Shown here one piece after another: positions 45,501 to 48,995 of a stretch of 64,000 nucleotides of DNA. The position numbers and the translations under genes are program-made. Below the pieces are notes generated by a model that was not told the origin of the DNA, did no database searches, and saw nothing but the letters and a program-made list of their open reading frames with translations. Source of the DNA: Pelobates cultripes (Eukaryota > Chordata > Amphibia > Anura > Pelobatidae); the NCBI GenBank assembly GCA_933207985.1, contig OW240924.1, positions 74,965,866 to 75,029,865 on the forward strand. Direction: 5' to 3'. How positions within the stretch are numbered: the stretch's first letter is position 1; each line of letters starts with the position of its first letter.

Positions 45501-46319
45501 CACCCAGACCACTTCAGATCAATGAAGGACCACTATAGGCACCCAGACCACTTCAGCTCAATGAAGGACCACTATAGGCACCCAGACCACTTCAGCTCAA
45601 TGAAGGACCACTTCAGCTCAATGAAGGACCGCTATAGGCACCCAGACCACTTCAGCTCAATGAAGTGGTCTGGATGCCAGGTCCCCATCGTTTTAACCCT
45701 ACAGATGTAAACATAGCAGTTTCAGAGAAACTCCCATGTTAGCATTGCGGGTTAATCCAGTCTCTAGTGGCTGTCTCCCTGACAGCTACTAGAGGCTGCT
45801 TCCGCAATCCTCAATACAAAAATCGCATTGAGGACACGCTGGATGTCCATGGGAAAGCATTGAATAATGCTATTCTATGGGCGGTTTAAATGCGCGCACG
45901 GCTCTGGCCTCGCATGCGCATTCGGAGCTGACGTCGGCAGGGGGAGGAGAGGTCACCAGTGCTGAGGGAGCCCGGCGCTGGATTAAGGTAAGAGCCTGGA
46001 GGGGTTTTAACCCCTTCAGCCCAGTGGGAGGGGGGGACCTAATAACCCTATAGTGCCAGGAAAACGAGTTTGTTTTCCTGGCACTATAGTGCTCCTTTAA
46101 CCTTGGGTATACAAAAGTATTGAATCGTAAGTACTGAAAAAAAACCACCTAAAGGCAGATCTGACTTATTTCACTTTTGTCTTTACAGCTTTAGTTCTCC
46201 AACCAGACGATCCTTTAATGTATAAATTAAGGTCGGACGTAAGAGGAAAGCTGGGATTACAGAACGAAGCCATTGAAGATTACAAGCGAGCAATAACGTT
46301 GTTTGAAAAATCTTGCTAA
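495..46319 (+). CDS. TTC6: TTC6, C-terminal 640 codons in 14 exons (5' end outside window)
   Basis: Fourteen exons join in frame (83, 77, 140, 132, 150, 141, 114, 120, 74, 211, 153, 171, 226 and 131 nt; total 1923 nt) with GT..AG at every intron. The product is almost entirely tetratricopeptide repeats: helix pairs with the spaced small/aromatic pattern and closing acidic-P turns such as ELDP, KLNP, QLDP. Runs such as LLTNRGVIH, ALAYFNAANLY and RICLGYNLQ, and their order, match my memory of vertebrate TTC6. TPR arrays are protein-binding scaffolds; no catalytic domain is visible and the specific function is poorly known. Intron phases are mostly 0, and several exon edges fall at the same point of the TPR unit. 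The start codon and N-terminal part lie upstream. No stop or frameshift interrupts the model. The TPR assignment is firm; the TTC6 name rests on recalled similarity, not a search. Confidence 0.85.
1220..1620. mobile_element. TTAA-flanked MITE (T2/Kolobok-like)
   Basis: Begins TTAAAGGGATGCTATAGTGC and ends with a matching CTACAGTGTCCCTTTAA, with TTAA at both ends. The left end is itself a hairpin (GCCAGGAAAAC...GTTTTCCTGGC) and the right end carries AGCTGAAGTGGTCTGGGTG, the ends shared by the other copies in this window. TTAA duplication with a TTAAAGG start is the described signature of T2/Kolobok MITEs in frogs; the link is inferred. The rest of this intron (578-1219 and 1621-3314) has no gene-like feature. 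Confidence 0.7.
2023..2110. repeat. Degraded hAT-like fragment
   Basis: The stretch around ctttccaaacttttcatg and gcgacacacttttcag resembles the common vertebrate hAT-type repeat reading, in reverse, 'gtgtg...aaaag...tttggaaag'. Only a short diverged piece is present, without ends. Confidence 0.3.
3315..3391 (+). CDS. TTC6: TTC6 exon 2 of window
   Basis: Acceptor ctcctgcag. Encodes GQYLYEMKRDDLASFCIHHA and MTQ. Two donors compete: CAAG|GTGCGG (exon end 3391) and GCGGG|GTAAAT (exon end 3398). Only the first joins the next exon in frame (G|AT, Asp), since the second leads to an early stop. It is chosen on frame although its sequence is weaker. Confidence 0.7.
3392..4643 (+). other. TTC6 intron 2, no gene seen
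   Basis: A/T-rich intron. Around 4486-4530 the string tttccctgaaaataagccc resembles the end of a widespread vertebrate DNA repeat, but too little is left to classify it. Confidence 0.4.
4644..4783 (+). CDS. TTC6: TTC6 exon 3 of window
   Basis: Acceptor tttctccccag; donor AACAAG|GTGAGG. Encodes a TPR-like segment containing NNAIECLISAIKVKPTPTL, with the A..A..KVKP helix-turn pattern, then a helix ending MKAKKNK. Enters in phase 1 and leaves in phase 0. Confidence 0.8.
4784..6671 (+). other. TTC6 intron 3, first part
   Basis: Mostly unassigned A/T-rich sequence. 5165-5203 (gtagtggttatggtg ... gcccctttaag) looks like the right end of a TTAA-type MITE whose left end is not clear. Open frames at 5461-5683 on both strands show no domain. 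Confidence 0.4.
6672..6960. mobile_element. TTAA-flanked MITE, 289 bp
   Basis: Starts TTAAAGGACCACTAAAGTCA and ends with ctttagtgttcatttaa: imperfect inverted ends with TTAA on both sides. Same general type as the copy at 1220 but with a different interior. Confidence 0.6.
6961..7561 (+). other. TTC6 intron 3, last part
   Basis: A/T-rich. It contains a short (AAT)n microsatellite near 7475-7494 and a T-rich tract before the exon 4 acceptor. Nothing else is recognised. Confidence 0.5.
7562..7693 (+). CDS. TTC6: TTC6 exon 4 of window
   Basis: Acceptor tgatttaacag; donor TTACAG|GTAAGC. 44 codons, phase 0 at both ends. Contains DAAESFIQALEVLG, a serine/glutamine-rich linker, then IFYLLGLCYIEQFKFLQ, the first helix of the next TPR. 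An LTR begins about 44 bases after the donor. Confidence 0.82.
7737..8894 (-). mobile_element. LTR (probable solo LTR), family A
   Basis: On the - strand it begins TGTGACAGAACC, has a TATA-like GCATAAATACGGG, and then the block ccctcaa..gtcttgtctcgt.attgg, which is shared with the LTR at 41456. The repeated motif CGAACACCGCTG occurs in all three family A copies. GAGGT follows the right end and also occurs at 7732-7736, a possible 5-bp duplication, but the inner left end has lost the expected CA, so the left border is uncertain. No coding sequence is attached. The base composition (many CpG and GTTCGG motifs) is unlike the surrounding intron. Confidence 0.5.
8895..9470 (+). other. TTC6 intron 4, gap between repeats
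   Basis: A GGTTAA string near 8938 repeats one at 7734 on the other side of the LTR. Otherwise A/T-rich with no assigned feature. Confidence 0.4.
9470..9630. repeat. SINE/LINE-tail-like repeat, diverged copy
   Basis: The pattern ttattcgcatttatatagcc, then 'gaagaaggcgctgctcaaacaagcttgcaatct', parallels the better copy at 10065-10460, which has atggcgccaacag, gtagcgctttacaat and ctgctcaaacgaacttacag. Confidence 0.5.
10065..10460. repeat. Interspersed repeat with ATTATT start
   Basis: Begins with (ATT)n and then gccatttatatggcgccaac, agattccgtagcgctttaca; continues through a purine-rich part. This sequence is common in fish and frog genomes; I do not assign a class with confidence. The rest of the intron to 11067 holds only A-rich runs near 10708-10736. 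Confidence 0.55.
11068..11217 (+). CDS. TTC6: TTC6 exon 5 of window
   Basis: Acceptor tattcacag; donor TTTCAG|GTAAGC. 50 codons, phase 0. Starts ALDAFSSAVKVHSGYCEAYY and continues with a second repeat ending LKDFNRALEINSKYFQ; typical TPR spacing. Confidence 0.88.
11690..12480. repeat. Minisatellite inside the hAT-type element
   Basis: First a run of units like tgtaatgcagtgtgtatgtg, then four longer units, each containing tgatgtaatttgtgtaattt, a T-rich block, a C-run (ccccccctagtg) and tttgtgtagagtgtg. Confidence 0.8.
12546..12727. repeat. Long GC-rich hairpin inside the hAT-type element
   Basis: The arms pair agcagcaagcgctgacttac with gtaagtcagtgcttgctgct, and ctgtgtaaatctcgcg with cgcgagatttacacag. 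The centre has gagcgttgcca ... tggcaacgctc. Just downstream a smaller hairpin pairs ggaccgccgggc with gcccggcggtcc. Confidence 0.8.
12633..12646. promoter_or_regulatory. Palindromic RFX-type X-box
   Basis: GTTGCCATGGTAAC matches the palindromic consensus bound by RFX factors (GTTGCC, short spacer, GGYAAC). It sits in the hairpin of the hAT-type element. Binding is not shown by sequence. Confidence 0.5.
13518..14110. mobile_element. TTAA-type MITE, reverse orientation
   Basis: Starts TTAAAGGGACACTTTAGGC with cacccagaccacctcagc, the shared end seen at 1220 in reverse. Further on are caaagccgccaccca, ctgggatcaggtaag and agtgccaggaatac. The right end has no clear TTAA, and two overlapping copies are possible. 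The rest to 14394 is unassigned. Confidence 0.55.
14395..14535 (+). CDS. TTC6: TTC6 exon 6 of window
   Basis: Acceptor tatttcag; donor ATAAAG|GTAAAA. 47 codons, phase 0: one TPR (AYLCRAAFYGF..., AIMNCNAAIKVQPNS) and the first helix of the next (VRAYLYRGALKYHIK). Confidence 0.88.
14740..15901 (-). mobile_element. Tc1-type transposon, truncated
   Basis: The left end follows a TA dinucleotide at 14738 and begins CAGGTGATACTCGAAAAATT, a Tc1-type terminal repeat. The body carries a transposase on the - strand. The matching end beyond about 15901 is missing, and sequence upstream of the catalytic half is broken. Confidence 0.8.
15017..15787 (-). pseudogene. Tc1-like transposase, DD34E catalytic part (256 codons)
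   Basis: Cut-and-paste DNA transposase of the Tc1/mariner superfamily. The open frame holds the whole catalytic domain: D71 in FSDDSNF, D161 in FQQDLAPAHTA and E196 in NSPDLNPIENLW. There are 34 residues between the last two, the Tc1 signature. The frame starts mid-protein (HKEWTEAGVSASRATTHRR belongs to the second DNA-binding region). Upstream, RRLERMVRK can be read only in another frame (about 15790-15840), so a frameshift separates it. Family length is about 340 residues. It lies in an intron of TTC6 on the opposite strand and is presumably non-functional, although the catalytic residues persist. Confidence 0.85.
15902..16774 (+). other. TTC6 intron 6, last part, with a MITE-like copy
   Basis: About 16040-16651 looks like a TTAA-type element: it contains the hairpin aaccactacagtgcgctgtagtggtt near its left end and closes with ccggagtgttcctttaa. 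The left TTAA is not clear. The remainder is unassigned. Confidence 0.45.
16775..16888 (+). CDS. TTC6: TTC6 exon 7 of window
   Basis: Acceptor cttattgcag; donor GACAAG|GTACGG. 38 codons, phase 0: AYKLAIQDLNKAAELDPSCS, then LVYYNRGVCYHQSKLYDK. Classic TPR helix B, turn, helix A order. Confidence 0.9.
17050..17440 (+). mobile_element. CR1/L2-type LINE 3' end
   Basis: Decayed C-terminal codons of a LINE ORF2 read RRFHLRQRNSKNYKDSLPEE and then ESIQMFKLQLDKYFQ, followed by a 3' tail ending in the short repeat atgtaactatgta. 5'-truncated, as is usual for LINE copies. Confidence 0.7.
17441..18947 (+). other. TTC6 intron 7, remainder
   Basis: No recognised gene or well-bounded element. Open frames at 18077-18280 (+) and 18435-18689 (-) show no domain. 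Confidence 0.4.
18948..19067 (+). CDS. TTC6: TTC6 exon 8 of window
   Basis: Acceptor atctttcag; donor TTGGAG|GTGAGG. 40 codons, phase 0: ALTDYGIVLLLGGWKETEIK, then VLVNRGLLYHELGDYANALE. The long insert before the second helix is part of what suggests TTC6. Confidence 0.9.
19068..21111 (+). other. TTC6 intron 8
   Basis: 2.0 kb with nothing I can assign. Open frames at 19380-19706 (+) and 20396-20683 (-) have no family pattern. Confidence 0.4.
21112..21185 (+). CDS. TTC6: TTC6 exon 9 of window
   Basis: Acceptor tttgcaacag; donor CATAG|GTAAGT. 74 nt, phase 0 in and 2 out. Encodes DFKSVATKTPEDIKIHQVIG and NCYH. The open frame runs upstream of the acceptor into the intron, but that part lacks TPR pattern. 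Confidence 0.85.
21807..22217. mobile_element. TTAA-flanked MITE, 411 bp
   Basis: TTAAAGGAACACAACCATG at the left and gactctggtgtccctttaa at the right. Contains tcctcatagagatgcattg / caatgcatctctatgagga, an internal hairpin shared with the copies at 40919 and 54735. Confidence 0.7.
22807..22930. mobile_element. MITE left end, truncated
   Basis: Starts TTAAAGGGACACTGTAGTGA, then agaacaactacagcttaatg, the family left end. No matching right end is found nearby. Confidence 0.55.
23612..24060. repeat. Diverged MITE copy (related to 53882-54420)
   Basis: Shares blocks such as tatctcctgctctgttgat, gccttctgtgtgtga and gctgcataaacaaagtgatt with the intact copy at 53882. Ends are degraded. The rest of intron 9 is unassigned. 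Confidence 0.55.
24137..24347 (+). CDS. TTC6: TTC6 exon 10 of window
   Basis: Acceptor tcctctcag; donor TTACAG|GTACGT. 211 nt. Encodes EAVQAFNQMLKLNPLSPEGY, IGRGNAYLEYGHKN, then a TPR ending RICLGYNLQ. The split unit with the GH insertion is as I recall for TTC6. It is followed by the longest intron, 11.7 kb. Confidence 0.9.
24348..25457 (+). other. TTC6 intron 10, first part
   Basis: About 1.1 kb without a recognised gene or bounded repeat. Confidence 0.4.
25458..26952 (-). mobile_element. Poly(A) retroposon with 15-bp target duplication
   Basis: The direct repeat CAAGTTATCATTTTT (25458-25472 and 26938-26952) brackets a - strand unit that starts GGCGGGGCCGGGCCGCCATG, is GC-rich for its first 600 bases and ends with an AATAAA-containing tail (cataaataaagaatt) and a poly(A) tract. 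These are features of L1-machinery retrotransposition. No reverse transcriptase is visible; the 184-codon frame at 26386-26940 is GC-driven and has no domain I recognise. It may be an L1-like element with its middle deleted, or a non-autonomous retroposon or retrocopy. Confidence 0.65.
26951..27347. mobile_element. TTAA-flanked MITE, 397 bp
   Basis: Starts TTAAAAGGATATTATAGTAC; the body has gattccagcgccgatctcc as in the 1220 copy; ends tgcctacagtgtcccttta then A. Its left TTAA overlaps the target duplication of the neighbouring retroposon. Confidence 0.65.
28570..29672. repeat. CA-rich minisatellite, about 1.1 kb
   Basis: About 40 units like gactgctgagtccatacaca with (CA)n of variable length and variants (actctgctgag, gtccgtac). 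It creates long false open frames on both strands rich in Cys-Val or Thr-His. Confidence 0.9.
29673..29772. other. Assembly gap, exactly 100 N
   Basis: One hundred unknown bases, the conventional placeholder length, so the true size is unknown. Confidence 0.99.
29773..29955. repeat. TG-rich minisatellite
   Basis: Units like tgtgtgtgtatggggggcag, about 30 bases. Its tgtgtgtatgg core is the reverse complement of the ccatacacaca core left of the gap. Confidence 0.85.
30756..31227. mobile_element. TTAA-flanked MITE, 472 bp
   Basis: Starts TTAAAGGACCACTATAGTGC with the agtgccaggaaaac hairpin; ends tgcctagagtggtccttt then AA. The inner hairpin gcctctagcggctgtc / gacagccgctagaggc is perfect, suggesting a young copy. 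Confidence 0.75.
31334..31461. mobile_element. Short TTAA MITE, 128 bp
   Basis: TTAAAGGGACACTGTAGTGC to tctatagtgtccccttta and A. An internally deleted member of the same family. Confidence 0.7.
31462..33150 (+). other. TTC6 intron 10, unassigned stretch
   Basis: About 1.7 kb. A G-run near 32651 is the only simple feature. Two overlapping - frames at 32537-32843 show no domain. Confidence 0.4.
33151..33686. mobile_element. Foldback element with about 140-bp arms
   Basis: The left arm 33151-33291 (gtaaaaggggtaagggctgc ... taaatctcacttaaa) is the near-exact reverse complement of the right arm 33543-33686. The loop of about 250 bp has a 60-codon frame with no similarity I recognise. The arms are over 90% identical by eye. 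Confidence 0.75.
33687..34996 (+). other. TTC6 intron 10, unassigned stretch
   Basis: No gene or bounded element seen. A-rich runs near 34567-34594 and 34950. Confidence 0.4.
34997..35523 (+). mobile_element. Solo LTR, 527 bp, family B
   Basis: Begins TGTGACTGAACGCC and ends GGGGTCCGCTACA (TG...CA), flanked by an exact 5-bp duplication ATTTG (34992-34996 and 35524-35528). AATAAA at 35395-35400 lies where an LTR poly(A) signal is expected. No internal retroelement sequence is present, so it is the product of LTR-LTR recombination. Confidence 0.8.
35529..36062 (+). other. TTC6 intron 10, end
   Basis: A/T-rich, with a T/C tract before the exon 11 acceptor; no element assigned. Confidence 0.4.
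36063..36215 (+). CDS. TTC6: TTC6 exon 11 of window
   Basis: Acceptor ctcactcaag; donor ATAAAG|GTAAAC. 51 codons, phase 0: ALGLYQRAWNQFTVALDIDA, then FEGRSIVNLQMGNTFAAL and DMNAAIK. The recalled TTC6 order places this directly after exon 10, so no exon seems missing from the 11.7-kb intron. Confidence 0.9.
36216..37317 (+). other. TTC6 intron 11, first part
   Basis: About 36435-36695 looks like a degraded TTAA-type MITE (acagggacactctatccacc ... ggtttctctttaag). A (GAGAG)n run is at 36776-36802. Nothing else is assigned. Confidence 0.4.
37318..37397. mobile_element. 80-bp palindromic TTAA element
   Basis: TTAACCCCTTAAGGACACAT to aagtttggtccttaagggg and TTAA. The ends are a near-perfect inverted repeat (ccccttaaggac / gtccttaagggg) and there is an inner ccatgtgtggcatg palindrome. 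Confidence 0.7.
37398..39531 (+). other. TTC6 intron 11, remainder
   Basis: Mostly unassigned. A hairpin pairs gcaggatgtatgtggaggta (from about 39141) with acttccacatatatcctgc (to about 39250), probably a small foldback repeat. Open frames at 38003-38233 and 39020-39238 have no domain. Confidence 0.4.
39532..39702 (+). CDS. TTC6: TTC6 exon 12 of window
   Basis: Acceptor gtctccccag; donor GTACAG|GTACAT. 57 codons, phase 0: AQLLTNRGVIHQMMGKLPNA, MKDYQAAVTADPTYALAYF, NAANLYLHNRQFVQ. One complete TPR and two half units. Confidence 0.92.
39703..40918 (+). other. TTC6 intron 12, first part
   Basis: 39836-40258 resembles a degraded TTAA MITE (gtagtggttatgatgccagg ... gactcctttaa). 40697-40760 has a MITE left end (taaagggacactatagtcat, cagaacaactgcagc) followed by a second repeat fragment (40765-40900) containing ggaagttgtagttctataac. 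Confidence 0.45.
40919..42874. mobile_element. TTAA MITE split by a solo LTR
   Basis: Reverse-orientation copy of the 54735 family: TTAAAGGGTCACTATAGGGT on the left and ctggtgactatagtgtccct, TTAA on the right. It is continuous once 41456-42804 and one GTAAT are removed. Contains the hairpin tcatagagttgaattg / caatgaatctctatgag. Confidence 0.75.
41456..42804 (+). mobile_element. Solo LTR, 1349 bp, family A
   Basis: Begins TGTGATGAAGTGCC and ends GTGTTCCGTTACA, flanked by an exact 5-bp duplication GTAAT (41451-41455 and 42805-42809). A TATA-like gcataaaagaaag near 42485 is followed by ATTAAA near 42510, and then ccctcaacacgtagtcttgt. The last block is shared with the LTR at 7737. Homologous to 60669 over its first 450 bases. 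No internal genes remain. Confidence 0.85.
42875..43120. mobile_element. MITE fragment (5'-truncated copy)
   Basis: Contains tctctatgaggagatgctga and closes with actatagtgtcaggaataag ... tgacaattcagtgttgcttt and AA, the family right end. It abuts the previous copy. Confidence 0.5.
43489..43965. mobile_element. TTAA-flanked MITE, 477 bp
   Basis: TTAAGGAAACACTGTAGCG to tctggtgactttagcttccc, TTTAA. Reverse orientation; the internal hairpin gtaaacgcttccttttcact / gaagcgtttacattgctc is present. Confidence 0.65.
44029..44172. repeat. Tandem repeat, 33-bp unit, about 4.3 copies
   Basis: Units caatgtacaccggtacacta followed by tatatgtgaatgt, differing at a few positions. It ends 64 bases before the exon 13 acceptor. 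There are no spacers, so it is not a CRISPR. Confidence 0.9.
44236..44461 (+). CDS. TTC6: TTC6 exon 13 of window
   Basis: Acceptor tatttgtag; donor CCAAG|GTAAGA. 226 nt, phase 0 in and 1 out. Two full TPRs: AKQYYTQAIQLDPGNES..., then ALQDFQMVINLCPVSS... and VYFNRANLHYMMKLYEQAE. A 33-bp tandem repeat ends about 64 bases before the acceptor. Confidence 0.92.
44462..45496 (+). other. TTC6 intron 13, first part
   Basis: From 44677 (TTAAAGCGTTACTCCAATTA) a degraded TTAA-type MITE seems to begin; its right end is unclear. The remainder, including an AGCTAAGCCTGGCAGTG / CACTGCCAGGCTTAGCT-like repeat also seen near 40081, is not classified. Confidence 0.4.
45497..46100. mobile_element. MITE with tandemly amplified end
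   Basis: The right end is the family end (agtgccaggaaaacgag ... cctggcactatagtgctcc, TTTAA at 46100). The left end is repeated: the 39-base unit of cactataggcacccagacca and cttcagctcaatgaagga occurs about four times over 45497-45670 before the element body. Confidence 0.7.
46189..46319 (+). CDS. TTC6: TTC6 last coding exon
   Basis: Acceptor tctttacag. The split codon G|CT gives Ala. Encodes ALVLQPDDPLMYKLRSDVRG, then KLGLQNEAIEDYKRAITLF and a short tail EKSC before TAA at 46317-46319. This is the final TPR and C terminus. Confidence 0.9.
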
Positions 46320-46396
46320 TTATTGCACATACAAACTGACATGATTTCTTAGAAGTATAATGTAACTTATGTGGAAAACCATCATTACTTGCACCA

Positions 46397-46402
46397 ATAA
46401 AA
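46397..46402 (+). terminator. TTC6: TTC6 poly(A) signal AATAAA
   Basis: AATAAA lies 78 bases after the stop codon, giving a very short 3' UTR. A second AATAAA-containing AT run is near 46433. No cleavage site can be proven from sequence alone. Confidence 0.65.
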
Positions 46403-47414
46403 ACTCAAACCTTTAAAATGCTTAGTCTCATAATAAATATAATAATAAGTTCTGAGTAGCTGAACTTTAAATCATTGCTTATTGGAGAGCGTGTGTAATT
46501 TATATTGAGTGATTTGGGGACATAGATACTGCACACTGTTTATATTTTGCAGTTCTTAGACCGACAGTCACTATGGGCTCCAGACTGATTTTAGATTTAG
46601 TTATTGAATCTAATTTTACCGTTAGCATCAGCATGGTAAGAAAAGACACCCTGCGGGTCCAGTGTATTTCAGCAATTACTGTACGTTTGCCATGTGTCCC
46701 CAATGCTTCTATATGAGAAGTATTTGACTGGAAATCAGTCATCAGGATTGATGGCTGCAGTGAGGAGTCTGTCTTTACGCTGGGGGGCTTTTAAACATAT
46801 TTGCTGCTGTTTTATTGTTGAATTTTGAAGTTTAACAAATTAATGTTATACTGCACGTGTTAAGTGCAATTTATCAGGCTGTTCATCATACTTTTACTAG
46901 TATACCATCTTCTAACGTGAAAAGTACTTTTCACAATTAACCACCTGATATATCCCAGCATATTGTGACATTCTGTGATGTAATACATGCAACTTGCTGC
47001 CTGTTACTCTTTTTAAGATGCTGTTACATTGTATTTTTTTGATAACCCAGACAAAACCGTCCAATATTACTGGGCTATTTATCAGTACAATATCTAATAT
47101 TTTAAATATTGGGTACGTTGGGTGCTGTTTCTGTAGTAGAACCAAACTGTTTGCTTTCAACATGTTGCTGATCAAGTAGAGAGATTATTGGGTGACGTGA
47201 CGATAACATAAATCCGAGTAATGTGCATGGTCATAAAGAACGAGTTTACCTTTATGGACATGATTGTGACCGTTGAATAGGATTGGAAAACGTGCTGTTG
47301 TGATTTAAAGGGAATGCTTTGGGGAGAAACAAAGAAGATTTAATAAGGTAGAACATGCAGAAAGGGTGTGATTTAGATCATATAAAAATAGATGTGCTAA
47401 GTTTGTATGACACA
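46403..47414 (+). other. 3' flank of TTC6, no gene seen
   Basis: One kilobase between the gene and the DIRS element. It has an 18-bp perfect palindrome GTGAAAAGTACTTTTCAC near 46918. No gene or repeat family is assigned. Confidence 0.45.
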
Positions 47415-47453
47415 ATTCCTAGATTTTACTAGTATCATGACGTAAAGTCATGA

Positions 47454-47640
47454 TTTTATTAAAGACACGGAGGCGAGTATTATGCATAACTCTTTCTTTA
47501 TTTCCTCAGCAGCAAAGATAGAGGAATATAAATATTATCAAATTGAAAGCAAAAAACTGTATAAGTACACAGGCAACCAATAGCATAACATAGGAAGTGG
47601 CTATATAAGGCCTGTGTCTCCCACAATCCCCCTCTTTCTT
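47454..47640. repeat. DIRS left inverted terminal repeat
   Basis: ttttattaaagacacggagg ... ctcccacaatccccctcttt. Reverse complement of 52909-53095 with only a few differences near the tip (gcgagtatt against gctcatatt). Confidence 0.9.
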
Positions 47641-47962
47641 GCGAAAACCGAGGACCAGCTAAGACGAAACGATATCCCACATGGTCAGAAACAGGAACGG
47701 AAGCGCTTCAACAACTTCAAGCTAAAAGAGAGAGAGAAATATGGTAATAACTAAACCCAAACTGTTTGCTTACCAGTCAGAACTGTTGGTCATTCATGAA
47801 ACTGAAACGAAATCTGAAATTACAACATATGATTGACATCAAGCAGTTATATACTTCAAACGAAAGTCAAGACAAATAAGAGGACCAAAATGTAACATAC
47901 CTGGAAAAATCCAAAAAAGCGCATCTCCCTCGCAAACCCCCACACCGGGAGGGTGGGAGGGA

Positions 47963-48063
47963 ATAATACTCGCCTCCGTGTCTTTAATAAAATCATGACT
48001 TTACGTCATGATACTAGTAAAATCTAGGAATTTTATTAAAGACACGGAGGCTCATATTATGCA
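47963..48063. repeat. DIRS internal complementary region
   Basis: Reads the reverse complement of the left tip (atactcgcctccgtgtcttt ... gtaaaatctaggaatt) directly joined to the reverse complement of the right tip (ttattaaagacacggaggct, catattatgca). This is the template for closing the circle in DIRS replication. It starts only a few bases beyond the recombinase stop codon. Confidence 0.9.
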
Positions 48064-48066
48064 AGT

Positions 48067-48995
48067 TCAAAGCTGTGCTACTATCTGAGATGCGATGTGT
48101 TCAATTGGTCTGAAATAGAAGTCTCGGAAGGTGGACTCACGAGACCAGTCTGCAGCTCGCATGATGTCCTCCAGACGGCAACCCACTAAAGATGCCTTCG
48201 AGGCCATGGCACCCCTCACGGAGTGAGGCGTAAAGGTAGAAGTGTCTATACCCGCTAGGGATAAAAGCCAACGAATCCAACGCGCTAGCGTCGGAGTCGA
48301 CACCGGTTGATGAGGTGCCTTAAAGGAAATGAATAGGGGATGACGATCAGAAGAACGAAACGTTCTTGTAGCCTCCAGATAAGCCCTAAGACAATCCACC
48401 GGACAGAGTGCCGGGCACCCTGAGAACCTAGGGTACACGAAGGATTTGGATGCCGACTTAGTCCTCCTAGAGATGTTGAAAGTAACACCCTCAGGAGTAA
48501 ACACGATGGCACCCCAATCCAGGGCCCTGACATCGGAAACTCTCTTACAAGAGATAAGACAAAGCAGCATAACCAGTTTGGATGACAGCTGTTTGAGAGT
48601 CAATGCTTGGTTAGGGTACCAAGCCGATAGGAACTGCAACATAATGTTGACGTCCCAAAAGGCCGAAAAACGCGACCGGGGTGGACGGGCGAGGCGAATA
48701 CCTCTAAGAAGGCGACATATAAAAGGATGCCTACCGACGGGTGTGCCTTCTAAACCATCGTGTCCGGCAGAAATGGCCGAGCGAAAAAGATTGATAGTCC
48801 TGTACGCCTTGCCCGAATCGAACAGGAACGTGAGAAATTCCAGGATCAAATGGAGAGGGGCAGATACGGGATCCATTGCCCGTTCCATGCACCAACCCGA
48901 CCAAGACTTCCATGCTGCCCGATAAGCTGATCGTGTGCCCGGGGCCCACGCGTTATCGAGGAGCAAGAGAGTTGTCTGTGGAACGTTAGGGACAA
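48067..48995 (-). CDS. DIRS tyrosine recombinase
   Basis: Integrase of the phage-lambda/Cre superfamily that joins the circular cDNA to the chromosome. The N-terminal core-binding part includes APGTRSAYRAAWKSW. The catalytic part has the expected residues: first Arg in SCKRVSDVRALDW, H-x-x-R in TPHSVRGAM, and the nucleophile Tyr in FRDFYFRP near the C terminus. Stop TGA at 48067-48069. The same frame is open without interruption up to 52110, so the true N terminus is not fixed by a stop; the domain begins near 48995. It overlaps the end of the RT frame (48846) by about 150 bases. Confidence 0.88.
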
